NCBI RefSeq assembly: GCF_030272615.1
Contig: NC_081410.1
Coordinates: forward strand, 125,268,640-125,332,639
DNA length: 64,000 nt
Direction of reading: 5' to 3'
DNA from: Cryptomeria japonica
Taxonomy: Eukaryota; Streptophyta; Pinopsida; Cupressales; Cupressaceae
The translations under genes and the position numbers were made by a program. Positions 42,449 to 54,193 of the stretch are shown piece by piece. The notes beneath the pieces are model-generated. The model ran no database searches, had not been told where the DNA came from, and saw only the letters and a list, made by a program, of their open reading frames with translations. Numbering within the stretch: the first letter of the stretch is position 1; every line of letters begins with the position of its first letter.

Positions 42449-45433
42449 TCATATTTCATCATCATCCTTTCCTCCATCTTCATGAGCATCATGAGCAGCC
42501 GTGAGTTCTTGGATCGTTGATTGGCTTGGGACTTTCATTGCATTAAGCTTTGCCTTTGCCACCTCTTTATTCCACCTGTGTTGCACCATCTTCTTTGAGT
42601 GCTTCGGAAGCTGATCATTCCCAATGAAAACCATAGATTCGATCCTAGCCACTTTGGTTATATCCTCCGACGTGAAACTACTCCTAACTCTGATCTTCTC
42701 CATCTTCAACCAGAATGACTTGACTGCTTCCTGTGTACTTGCCCCACAAATTTCTAGTTCCCAGTCATGATCGGGATTAACCACTTTATTATCTTTGACA
42801 ATACTACTCTGCAAATCCTGGAGTTCATAGACAGAGGTTTTCGCATCCGTAATTACCGACTGAAAGGTGAGCACCCACCACATGATAGTTTTCATTAGCA
42901 TGAAAAGTTGGCATTCATCAGATACCAGCTTAATTGAATTTTCTATCAGAAATCTGGTAGTTCTATACTCTTTGATTTTGGTAAACAGAGGCAGGACATT
43001 TTGCCATTTGTGCTCTTCTTTCTCCCATGGTACAAGATGATTTTGGATTTCGGAAATCAGGCTCTGTACCTCATCACACAACTTTTGGAAGTTGGTAATG
43101 TATTTTTCACCATCTTTGATTACTTGTTCAATCCATTTTTCAACCACTTCAGTGATGCTCTTAGCCCATTGAACTTGATTCATCAACTTCTTGTTTTCCA
43201 GAGAAGTTGGGTCAAAATTCTCAGTGGCATGGGATATTGGAATTGCTCCAAGGCAATCGATGCTATCGATGAACTGAGCCAAAACACTTATATGTCTTTT
43301 AAGTTCTCTTTTCTCCCGTCCATCCTTCTCTGACCGGGTAAGCATTTTCTTCGCTGACACTTGAAAAAAATGGTTATCTGTATCCTTGCTCATTTTTCCC
43401 TACTCTACTTTTGTGATTTCAAAATCATCAGAACCAGCCTCTTTGTTCTCATCTTTCAGTTTGTAAGAGGAAATTTCCGCCGTCCATTTACTAGTTTCCT
43501 CGTCATTGTTTAGGTGTGCGGTGGTCTTGAACCTCTTTGGCCTTGGATTCTTCTTAGAGTACTTGGCAACCATCTCCTGAATTGGAATGGTCACAGGAAG
43601 AAAGCTCCTTTTCTTGTTCCCTGAGGTTGTTAACCATTTCAGAGTCGCAGCAGAATGAGAAGTTCCTTCAATCATCTTTGGGGGTGGCATCATAGCAACA
43701 GTCACCGTTTGGAAGTCTAGAGCACAAGTAACTTCACCATCCAAATCTTCAATTTCAAAGATCTGAGCTTCAAGCATGGCATCTTTGGCTCCCATATCTT
43801 TGACCTAGTCCATCTTCTTCTGGGCGACACTATGTGATCGAGTATGCCGAGGGGTACTAAAATCCAGAGTTTGGCTAGGTCTGTGTCTAGGCTGAGCCGA
43901 CTTGATTTCCTTACCTGCACGAACAGGAGCACTATTAGAAGGACGTTTTGGTGAAGACATACTTCTCGTAGAAAGAGACTTGGCATCTGGCTTCATTGCT
44001 TTCTTCTTGACCACCCATGCCACGGTTCTGTCTAGAACTCGTTCGGTTCTTGATTGAATGTCATCATTTTCCTCCTCATCCCAATTAATTGGGGGCATTT
44101 CAGTCTCTACATGGGCTAAATACCCTGGTTCAAACAATTCAAGATAATCTTCTTCAAGCCCTTTAATATCTATCTTTATTTGCAGAGAAATAACCTGTTC
44201 CAACACCAATCTCATATTTTCTCTTTTGAAGACTTCAAGTTCATCTGAACAGTCTTCCCAGAAATCTTCTAACTGTGGCATGGGAAGATAAGGCATTAAG
44301 CCAAGGCTCCTAGAAAATCCTTTGTTGTCAAACCCTTTCCTTTCAGCATACATAGAGAAATTAAAATTTCTAAGGTCTGCTCCTATACTTAGTGCATCAG
44401 ACATTGAATTACAGGATAATACTCCCAAATGTATTGGAAAATGACCTTCCCAATTGTCCTTAGGTTGTGCCTTCTTGACCATGGAAGTCAGTTGTCCGCA
44501 TACTTCTGCTAGGACAAAACAATCAAAACAGAAATGCGGAAGCTTGAAGGGTTCCTCTTCAAAGCCTCCCACTCATATATAGCAAAAGCGTGGGAAGTAG
44601 ATGTAAAAGCTTCCGAACTTCTTAATCAAGGACTGTGCATCATCTGAAATCCGCTTGGCTTTTGTACCTTTCAGTTCATGGCACATATCACCCAGGAATG
44701 CATCATGTACCCTTCTGAAATCTTGTAGGGCATTGTCTTTTTGTAGCATTGGATAAAACTCATACAACGGAACATCTTCCTCAGTGGGATGCTTGGGTAT
44801 ACCCGTTAACCCCTTAACACAGGCCAGACAATACAAAAGATACGAGGACATGAAGAAGTTTTGTTGAAATTGCTTGGCTAGACTCAACTGCTCTCTGATC
44901 GAATCAACAATTAACTCCGCCCAATCCAGATATTGTTTTCCTTCCAAAAATAATTGTACATAGCAATATATCCAATCATCAAAGCTATAAGCTTCGGCAG
45001 AACCTCTGGCTTGATGCAACAGAAGCATTACATCGTGGATATGTGGCAACATGTGGTTCTTGTTAGGATTTTTAGGTAGTCTAGAACCACCTCTCTGAGG
45101 GACCTTCAACCAGAACTTCGCCACATTATTCCTATGTCCAGCTCTATCTGGTATTTTGAACACTGAAGCAATCACTTCGCGGTTAATGGTGAGAAGGGTT
45201 TCGCCGTTATCTCTTTTAATAGTTTCAGATACAGGGTCATATCTGGCAATACACTCCCGAACAAGCTCTGGACAAGGAATTGCTGGAGGAAAGGCTGCAG
45301 CTTCTAAAAGTCCACTACTCAAAATCTCTATTCAAAAAGAGTTATCAACACCCCTGAACACCCTTTCTTTCAAATCTTCAAGGTTCTCACCCTTCAGGTC
45401 AGTATCACTAACTATGGCTTATGTGGATGCCAT
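42449..45433 (-). pseudogene. LTR-borne 994-codon ORF, 5' LTR copy
   Basis: The same single frame as the 3' LTR copy, ATG 45433 to a stop at 42449, exactly 995 codons with no indel that shifts the frame. It has five stops: codon 5 (TAA, 45419-45421), about codon 33, and at about 44573, 43796 and 43394. At each of these places the 3' copy has a sense codon (Glu, Cys, Arg, Gln, Leu), and the 3' copy's stops are sense here. The ancestral LTR was therefore probably fully open. The region missing from the broken 3' copy reads HMLPHIHDVMLLLHQARGSA and WIYCYVQLFLEGKQYLDW here. Family unknown. Confidence 0.85.
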
Positions 45434-45686
45434 GCTAAAGATGTTTCCAAACAAGTGCAGGGTGGACTTCATGATTTCAAAACAAGAAACCCAAACTTGA
45501 TTGTGGTGAAACCTTCTATATGAGAGAAAATGCAAGGGAAAACAATAGAGAAAATAAGGAAAGACTCACCTTCATAGCTGTATAATCGGACGATGGCTAG
45601 CGGCAAGAAAAACTCCTATCTAGGGACAATATAAACACAAATCCAGCAGCAAGAAGCAAACGTAGAACACAAATGATTTTGATACC

Positions 45687-45950
45687 TTATAGAGAAAGGT
45701 AATAATACAGACACATTAAATGCAATGATTTCACAATTTCATTCCGAACGTAGCAAATTGATAGATTAGACCCCCGCACGCATGCATTGAATGCATGGCA
45801 GCATACTTTAAGAAACTGCCAGTTGCCGAAATGTTCACTTACTTTGAAAAAGCCAAAGACCGACATCACTTTACAATATGGTTCTGCCTCTCCGTATCTA
45901 GCAATAAATGCACTTCTCGAAACATTAGGAACCGCGGGACCCACCAGCAT
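45687..45950 (-). CDS. Small conserved LTR ORF, 5' LTR copy
   Basis: Counterpart of 34722-34985, 87 aa from ATG 45950, fully open, including SRSAFIARYGEAEPYCKVMS. The GTAAGT donor after FGFFK (about 45835-45850) and a second donor AAG/GTGAGT (about 45566) are both kept. Confidence 0.45.
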   Translation of the reverse strand: MLVGPAVPNVSRSAFIARYGEAEPYCKVMSVFGFFKVSEHFGNWQFLKVCCHAFNACVRGSNLSICYVRNEIVKSLHLMCLYYYLSL

Positions 45951-46414
45951 TGAACCCATGTGAACATCTTGAACCAACTTCTTGAGTGTTCAAGTAGTTC
46001 AAGATGTACGCCGCGTCAAACTGTTGACCAGTTTGCCATGTTGAACACGTTGAACATATTTGAACTCTTTGAACTCAGTTCAACAAGTTCAACACAAATG
46101 TTATATCACCGAACAAGAAAAACTTTATTAAAGAGCTGGTGCAAAAACTTAGAGAAAATGTTAGTGCAAAGAACCTTTTCTGAACACCTCGGAACCTATT
46201 GAACCTAAATGAACATCTTGAACCTAGTTCAGAATGGTTCGACGCGTTCAAGGAGTACAATGAATTGTCCGATCTTGAACGAAAATGACTAGAGAAAGGA
46301 CTTGAGGCTGCATCTAAAGACTTGAACCAAGGTATATGGTATGAACTAGGACTCCAACATAAAAAAGGAAAATATGACCCATTCCCGGCATGAAGAATAA
46401 ATGACGCGGTAACA

Positions 46415-47163
46415 GATATATAATTTTAAAAAATAGTTTAAAAATATATATAAAAGTTCAACATAAATTTATTGTAATATAAATTTTAATTTAATAAATA
46501 AATAAAGACTAAAAATAGATATAAAAGTTCACTGTTCAACATAGATTTAGTTTAATATAGATTTTAATTTAATATAATTAAATTAAGTAAATTTAATATA
46601 ATTAGATTAAGTAAATTTAATATAATTAAATTAAGTAAATTTAAGTAAGTTGGAGTTTTAGTTCAAATATTAACTATATATTTATAAAATTATAATCAAC
46701 CATAATCAATGTACAAATAATTAATGGAATGAACTAATTTTTTTTTTTATATATTAAATATAGAGGAAGAAGCATTACATAAAAAAGATCACAGTATTAA
46801 ATTTATTTCCATTGTTTAACAAATAATTGAAATAATGTAGCTCATATACAAAAAGCATTTGAAAAACTTTAATTAATAAAAATGAAATAGAATTATAGAA
46901 AGCATTTTTAATATTTTTATCTATAAGACTCTAAGAGGCAAACTGAAACAAACTAGAATTTGAAAAATTATCATTAATATTTATGCTTTGGAAATTTACA
47001 ATTTTTACGTCTGAGACTTGAGTCCCTCAAAAAATTAAAAGCCAAAATGAGAGAGTCACTGGCATTGAGCCTGTTAGGGTTCAAGGACATAAGAAAAAAA
47101 ACTACTAGGGGCTAAGGGGGGCGGGGCTAGGGCATAGGTAGTGGAATTGATTACAAATTTTCC
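46415..47163. other. AT-rich flank with 25-bp tandem repeats
   Basis: No coding signal. AATTTAATATAATTARATTA with AAGTA recurs about three times at 46566-46640. The first 60 bp match the pre-insertion flank at 30369-30430. A G-rich patch (GGGGCTAAGGGGGGCGGGGC) lies at about 47107. Confidence 0.7.
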
Positions 47164-47739
47164 CTAAGAATCTGACCCTCCTTCCATATAGAATTCTTTA
47201 GATAGCATAAGCTGAGAGAATTCTTCAAGCGACATGTAGTTTGGAGAGTCGTTCAGGAGCAACCATTTCCGAAGAAAGCCACTGCCTATCCATGCCCATT
47301 TCCTATGACGTGTCAACTACTCTGCATTTAGGTTCAGGAGAAATGGTTGCCTGGCCACTAGCACTATTTGGTCAAGGAGGAGAACCTTGGATAATTCACT
47401 CACCCAAGGGATCCCCAACCCTACTTCTGCAAGGATGACAAGAGTAATGTCATCTCCAAGGAAGTCTTCCTTAAAAACCTTCCTCAACAGCATCGACATA
47501 TCCACCTTGTCTCCTTTGAGGTCCAGAAGAGACGCTAAGAAGTGGGATGTAATGTCCGTGTTAACATGGTACCTATTTTCGTTTCACAGAAACTCTCTGC
47601 CCAACACCATCCGCACAGCCTCATTGGTGAACGACCCAACCTCCTTGAAGACTAATTGGAGGGTTGAGTATCTAACAGAGCCTAGAAAGGCCCTTTGGTC
47701 CTCTGCAAAAATGCTTCTCAAGTGGATGGGATTGTCCAT
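47164..47739 (-). pseudogene. Unrecognised 191-codon ORF with two in-frame stops
   Basis: One uninterrupted frame from ATG 47739 (MDNPIHLRSIFAEDQRAFLG) to TAG 47164, apart from a TGA (47584-47586) and a TAG (47317-47319). The codon pattern looks protein-like, with SVRYSTLQLVFKEVGSFTNE, YHVNTDITSHFLASLLDLKG, FLGDDITLVILAEVGLGIPW and, after the second stop, RKWAWIGSGFLRKWLLLN. No membrane segment, signal or motif that I can name is visible. No TE hallmarks are adjacent; it sits in AT-rich DNA between two LTR elements. It may be a host-gene relic or part of an element-encoded protein. Confidence 0.45.
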
Positions 47740-47799
47740 CTTGAGAAAACAGATTAACAAACTAAACAACCCAAGCCTATAAACCTAAACCAGAGGAAG

Positions 47800-49571
47800 A
47801 ATTTAAATACAACTCCGACGATTTATCTACCAAATGGCAAAGGCTAATTGAAGATGAAAGAAGCAGAGATTGTATATAAATAGTTGAAGCTCTTGATTGT
47901 AATAATTACTTCTATAACCATATTAATTTCTTTAATTTTTTTTAAATCTTTCGTATCTTTGCAAATCTTTCCTATAAATGCACCATTTGCGAAAATGGAA
48001 ACAACTATAAACCAATACCAAGTTGGCAAGTATCACATTGGAGGTCGTGGGGATAGAGTGGATTGCAATTACTGAAAAGATATTTATTAAATGAACGAAA
48101 TTATTGATTATGATTCGTGACATTTGATACGTGTCTATTAAATCCAATTCCATTCTGGGCACTTTCTGGTGAGCTATGTTCTCTTCAGAAAATTGGGCTG
48201 AAATAAAACTTCAGCCATTGATCTACGATCATCGAATGGTTTAAAATCATTGATAGATTTTAGGTATGTGTCACCCTTCACATGTCAAAGAGGCCACGGT
48301 TATTGATACATCGTGCAGAGTCCTGAGTCAATGTATTATGAATTTATGTGATATGATGTACTGATCTAATGTGATGTGCCTTGCCTATTAATGGCAATGA
48401 ATTCATGAAATCGCTAATAAATTATATATTTTTCCATAAATAACAAAATATTTGCCAAAACAAATTCAATAATTTTCAAGTGGTGGATAAAAATCGCCAA
48501 TACATTTAAATAATTTTCAAGTGATGGATAAAAATTGCCAATACATTTAAATAATTTTTCCTTTGGAGTAAAATTTTTCGCTCATATAATTATATATTTG
48601 TTCCTTTTAACAAAAAATATTCGCCTCCCACAATAAATATTTTCCCCATAGAACAAGGTATTATTCGCCAGAAATTTATGGAATTTTCGTACCTTAGAAA
48701 AAAATCGCCAATACAAAATAATTTTTTTTCCTATTAAAAAAAAAAATTTCACCATCGATATGAAAATTCCCCCAGAAAATAATGTCCGATTCGCCAGGAT
48801 TTTACACAGTTGCCTGGGGGTGGTTTCTTAAAGTTATCCCTGTATGAGAGGAGATTTCATTTAATAAAAGGTTCGAATTCAATATTGTATCCCATGATAA
48901 GGCATATGACAATGAGATACATTTGACATGGTGAAGGCAATAGACTTAATCAACACCTCTTTATTTAGACGACATTTAATATGTGCTGACCATGAGACAC
49001 GTAGTAGTGCATTTCATTCAAATCAATTAGAAGTTTGAATCGACCATTTCATTTGGTCAATCATGGTCTTGCCTTCTGCATGCGATCTGGCCAAATTATC
49101 CACATCGAGGAACTCATCTTGGGGGCGATCTTATTGTTTACATAAGTTGGCTATGTCACACCAAAGCGATTATCGAATTCATGACTCGTGATAGTATTTG
49201 TCAAAATCCCATTCTGCATATAACAATTTGTATTTGAAGGCCAATTGCTGACTTTCATCGACAAACTTACACCAACGATTTCAGGGTATGGCGAATTCCT
49301 TTATACATGTTGTGACTCTGTTTTGACAACAATTTTTTGACATTGGCGATTTCATCTTAGGCAGCGAACGACCCCTAACATCGGCAAAATGATTGTTCAA
49401 ATGAACTCTTGAAGTCAACAATGTAACTTTGTCACCAGTTGCACACAATTGATCAACGATCTCATTCGAAAATAGTTAGAAGATGGAAACTCACATTTGG
49501 CTCCAACTTAAGTCAGAATTATAATATCAAATTTGTCTTCATGTGCATAGGTCTTCATCTCAATAAGCGAA
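47800..49571. other. Intergenic DNA with degraded repeats
   Basis: No gene. About 48,155-48,245 resembles part of the 266-bp repeat unit (TTGGGCTGAAAT, CAGCCATTGATCTACGATCA). About 48,465-48,555 has two 42-bp units with ATAATTTTCAAGTGRTGGAT. TCGCCA words recur to about 48,800, as at 20.4-20.7 kb. No TE coding motif is visible. Confidence 0.5.
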
Positions 49572-49576
49572 CTTAC
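49572..49576. repeat. Target-site duplication CTTAC of the copia element, left
   Basis: Perfect match to 63185-63189, 13.6 kb away, confirming that everything between is one nested insertion. Confidence 0.93.
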
Positions 49577-50797
49577 TGTTGGAATGAACTGATACTGGGA
49601 GAAAACTAAGAGGGGGTGCATCAATTTTTCACAAGTACAACAGTTAATGTAAATTATAAGATTTATACCAGAGCACGACATAATGAAAGATAAAGCATGA
49701 AATCACGATACACATGACACCAATATTTTGACATGGAAAACCCGATAAAGGGAAAAACCACAATGGTAAACCCTACCAACAATTAGATAATACTTCTGCA
49801 ATAGTATGTGAAATAATTACAATGGGGATTGCACTTGCAATCAAACCAACAACCTAGAGCTCATTGTTCATCACAAAAAGAGAAGTCTCACTGACTTACA
49901 AAACATCGGACTACAATCCAGAAAAAATAAACTATGAAAGTAGCATCCACTAATGCTTGATACAGTTGTAGTTAAGCACAAATGTCTACCCTACAACACC
50001 AAAACCTTCTCAACCCTCACAGAATGATCTAACCTTATTCACACAAAAATATTTCTCTCATAATGCCCACATAACCATTGATCCCAAAAACCATACCCAA
50101 TTACATGAATAAGTTGCCTATAAATACAGATCATCAACTTTACTGATAAGGTCAGCTAAACCCTAAACTCAAAAACCCATAATTACAAAAATTATATCAC
50201 ACAACACCATTGAACCAATATTATGATTTACATTACATATCATAGACCTAATTCAAATCCTCAAACAATTACATCCGCCGAAAATTCCGCTAAGACCAAA
50301 ATCCAACACGTTTCACCAACTGGTAGAAACCCTCAGTGCAATAACACAGAAAGTATAACTGGATCCAAATAGGACCATCATAACAACACACCAACCAATT
50401 CAAAGTCATGAAACAACTAGGACATGATCAAGAAGCACCTTTAGTATGATAGAAACAGTTTCCATAAGCCAGAACAAAATCATCTAACCAAATCATCAAA
50501 TATCGCTAACTGGTAAAGCTAACCGATACTAGCAAATATCAACCGAGAACATAAGGGATAGCTACTGGAGAACCAAATCATGAACCAAAAAAATATGGAA
50601 AACATATAACCATCGAGAATAAGCATACAAAACTGAATCCAAGGATCTGATCATAGCGGATCAGAATTGTAGTCAAAACCAAGATAAACACCAAGTCTAA
50701 CCGGAATAGGTCCAACCAAGATAGAAAAACCATATCCAACTGGGATACAGTGTTGACATCAATGACAACACTTAACCAAATCTAGCATATGCCAATA
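49577..50797 (-). repeat. 3' LTR of copia element
   Basis: 1221 bp, full length. It includes a short G-run (GAGGGGGTG, about 49611), a TATTTATA box on the minus strand (about 50114) and many AACCGG/AACTGG words. It matches 55353-55778 joined to 62425-63184. Confidence 0.93.
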
Positions 50798-50811
50798 ATC
50801 TCGCCCTTTGG
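50798..50811 (-). other. Polypurine tract of copia element
   Basis: Minus strand CCAAAGGGCGAGAT directly before the 3' LTR. A second AAAGGGGGAGAGATGG lies at about 50,970-50,990, possibly an internal tract. Confidence 0.75.
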
Positions 50812-51128
50812 AATTGATGGTAACACAAAATTTGAAAAACATCCAAGTGCCAAAGAATGCCACCAATTTCCCAAAAGTTGATCTGAAATGTATATCCCCC
50901 TTAGATTAATTGATTTTTAGAAGATAACCATCTCTCCCAAAGCTTTGATTATAGTTCACATGAACACCATCTCTCCCCCTTTAACATCAATGACAAAGGA
51001 TGGATACCAAACCAAAAATATTGAACCAAATAGCTGACTACTCCCCCTGAGTAGTAGCAACATCTCATCAACCCGAATAAAAAAAGTATGTCTGATAAGC
51101 TCATCGGGATTCATGCATCCCTACATCT

Positions 51129-52669
51129 CTAAGTATCTCTAGGTAAGGGTTTTGTTATAATATCTGCAATTTGTTCCTTAGTAGGCACACAAACCAATCT
51201 GACTTCCTTTGCTTCAACCTTTTCTTTCAAGAAATTATACCTTATAGAAATGTGTTTTGATTTGGAATGAAATACCAGATTCTTTGACATATCAATAGTA
51301 GTAGTATTATCACAATGATTAATAATAGGCTCATCATAACTTACCCTTAAATATCTTTCAACATTTGTTTCATCCATAAAATCTGAGTAGAGTTGGTTGC
51401 AACAACTACATATTCCACTTCACCAGTAGATAATTAAGTGCGTGATTGTTTCTTACTAAGCCATGAAACCAACTTATTTTGAAGAAATAATGCATCGCCT
51501 ATAGTTCTCTTTCGGTCATCCACATCTTCTGCCCAATCAGAGTCATTATAGGCACATAGTCTAAAATCATCATTCTTTGGATACAATAACACAAAGGCTG
51601 TTGTACCTGCCAAATATATGAATATCCTCTTAATAGAAATATCATGAGTTCCTCTAGGATCTGACTGTAATCTAGAAGCACTACAAATATCATTCATTAT
51701 ATCAGGTCTACTTTGAGTTAAGTACAACAATCCACCAATCATTGATTTGTATCTAATTGGATTCACTTTAGGAGATTCATCATCTTTTGATAATTTGCAA
51801 CCGGATATCATAGGAGTACCAACAAGTTTAGAATTCTCGAGTCCAAATTTCTTAAGCAATTCTTTCACATACTTAGTTTGACAAATGAAAATACCTTTAT
51901 CAGTCTGAGTAATCTACAAACCTACGAATTTTTTTATCTCACCAATCATAGACATTTCAAATTCATTCTTCATATCATCAGCAAATTTCATGCATAGAAT
52001 TTCTTCTCCTCCAAAAATGATATCATCCACAAAGACTTCACTAGTCAATATTTCATCATGCTCAATTTTATAATATAGGTTACTGTCAGCATTACCTTTT
52101 CTAAAACCGAGCTTTGAAAGATATCTATCCAATCTAGAATACCATGTTCTAGGGGCTTGTTTTAATCCATATAAATCTTTCTTCAATCTTCAAACCATGT
52201 CCTTGTCTTCTGATAAAGAAAATCCATCAGGTTGCTCAATGTAGACTTCATCCTCAAGATCTCCATTTAGAAATGTACATTTGACATCCATCTGATATAC
52301 TTTGCAGTTCTTGTTTGTAGCATAGGCAAGAAATAGTCTTACCGCTTCAATTCTTGCAACTGGAGCATAAGTCTCACCACAATCAAATCCTTCTTCCTGT
52401 GAATAAAATTTGCAAATCAATCTAGCCTTGTTTCTTACAACTTGACCTTCCGCATTTAATTTGTTCCTCGAAACCCATTTAGTTCCAATAATATTCTTAT
52501 CTTTAGGTCTGGGAATTAATTCCCATGTCTTATTCTTTTCTATCTCATCTAATTCTTCTTCCATTACTTTCATCCAATTTTCATCTTTATTTGCTTCAAT
52601 AAATGATTTTGGTTCAATTTGAGAAATTAAACATACCTCTTTAGTAGCTAACCTTCTTCTAGTCATCAC
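51129..52669 (-). pseudogene. Copia reverse transcriptase and RNase H
   Basis: RT begins with SFIEANKDENWMKVMEEELD and TWELIPRPKDKNIIGTKWV. It continues through ETYAPVARIEAVRLFLAYA and VYQMDVKCTFLNGDLEDEVY, and the catalytic FVDDIIFG (about 52030). A TGA where Trp is expected (52187-52189) precedes RLKKDLYGLKQAPRTWYSRL. RNase H has PDIMNDICSASRLQ, CAYNDSDWAEDVDDRK (catalytic Asp) and a final SKHISIRYNFLKEKVEAKEV with QIADIITKPLP. At least three stops and one frameshift (51434-51377) make it non-functional. It is well conserved otherwise, so decay is moderate. Confidence 0.92.
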
Positions 52670-54193
52670 ACCTTTCCTTTTATCTCCAATGATCTAATCT
52701 TCAAAATGATTTAGTTTCATGTACTTGGGAGTCTTTGAACTTTCTTGATTTACTAGCTCGTTTTGTTGTTCAACAGTCATTATTGAATTTTCTGATGTTG
52801 TCGAAGTCATTGGTTCAATGCTCTGAATAGATTCTTGCATTATCGATTCTGGTCTGATATATTCATCTTCTGGTCCATAGTTTATGATCTGATCTGATTA
52901 CTGCCTTGCTCATCCACCTTAACATTTATGCTCCCCATTATCATATTCAATCTTTTGTTATAACATCTATATGCTTTTCTCTTAGTAGAATAACCCAAAA
53001 ATAGTCATTCATCACTTCTAGGATCAAATTTTCCTAATACATCATCTCTTCTAATGTAGCATTTACTTCCAAAAAATTTAAAATATCTAACAATAGGAGT
53101 ATTACCAAACCATAATTCATAAGGAGTCTTATCTCAATCACCTTTTATGTGTACTCTATTGAAAGTGTATACCACAGTACATTGACAACTTCCCTCCAAT
53201 AGATATCAGGCAATTTAGCTTCAATCATCGTTGTCCTTGCATCATCCAATATGGTTCTATTCTTTCTTTCCATTAATCCATTCTATTATGGAGTTCTAGG
53301 TGTAAAAAGTTGTCTTCTAATTTCACTCTTTTCACAAAAATTGTTGAACTCACCAGATTGAAACTCACCACCTTGATATGATCTTAAACACTTTATCTCC
53401 AATCTTGTCTCAGTCTCAACCATAGCTTTGAAGGCTTTGAATTTCTCAAAATCTTATGATTTTTCTTTTAAAAATGCAACCCACATCATTCTAGAATAGT
53501 CATCAATGAGTAACATTAAATATCTGTCACCTTGAAAACTTTTAGTCCTTGCCCGTCCACACAGATCAAGAATTTCATTAGATTTATCATGTATGCTTTT
53601 GAAAGAAGTTCTAACTTGCCTACCCATTTGACATTCTTTACATACTAGATAATAAGGTTTAACAATCTTGGGCAAATCTCTGACAGCCTATGTTGAACTG
53701 ATCTTCACTATGCAATCAAAATTTACATGACACATACTCTTATGCCATAAACAACTTTCATAAATCTAAGCAATCAGACAAGCCTTCTCACCAGAGTTCA
53801 AATGAAAGATGTTTCCTTTGGTCTGGGTTCCGAAATCAATTTCCAATTGAGATCTATTGATGATCTTATATTTACCATCCTTGAATTGCAAATGAAATCC
53901 TTTATCCACCATCTGACCTACACTTAAAAGATTATGCTTTAAGCCTTCAACATAATAAATATTATCAGTATTAGTCTTACCATCCAATGATATTGTTCCT
54001 TTGTCTTTGATCCTACATGCCTTGTTGTCTCAAACTCTGACTAGTCCGCCATCAAATTCTTGCAGTGCTATAAATTTTCTCTTGTCACTAGTCATGTGAT
54101 GTGAGAAGCCACTATCTATAACCCATTCATCCTTTTCTTCAATTTTTGCGGCGAAAGCCTTCTCCTCAGTATGAGTTGCTTCAATGACAGGTT
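52670..54193 (-). pseudogene. Copia protease, GAG-pre-integrase and integrase
   Basis: The protease active site is EWVIDSGFSHHM (about 54115). The pre-integrase segment (53987-53766) has NIYYVEGLKHNLLSVGQMVD. Integrase (53675-53454) has CKECQMGRQVRTSF, DLCGRARTKSFQGDRYLMLL and IDDYSRMMWVAFLKEKS, including the first catalytic Asp. The region from 53450 to 52670 is broken by several frameshifts and stops; only fragments of the integrase core and the C-terminal region can be followed. This part is the most decayed of the element. Confidence 0.85.

Larger units (their letters stand above)
30478..46414 (-). mobile_element. Ty3 (Tat-like) retrotransposon with ~5-kb LTRs carrying an ORF
   Basis: A complete 15.9 kb minus-strand element. 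LTRs are 30478-35449 and 41481-46414; both start TGTTAGTGAACA on the plus strand and end CAACA/TAACA. The internal region is only about 6.0 kb: primer site next to the right LTR, then gag, protease, an extra RNase H, RT, RNase H and integrase with a GPF motif and no chromodomain. Long LTRs, two RNase H domains and an Arg-tRNA-like primer site fit the plant Tat/Ogre group. By eye the LTRs differ by a few percent plus one 54-bp insertion. All coding parts now carry stops. Unusually, each LTR holds a 994-codon sense ORF. Confidence 0.93.
41481..46414 (-). repeat. 5' LTR of giant-LTR Ty3 element
   Basis: 4934 bp, matching 30478-35449. It ends in TAACA at 46414, followed by GATAT. It lacks the 54-bp insertion and has a longer interrupted G-run (42265-42296). 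It would drive transcription of gag-pol. Confidence 0.95.

Noticed and set aside
50798-51128. Env-like gene between copia RNase H and the 3' LTR
   Set aside because: Only about 330 bp and no ORF.
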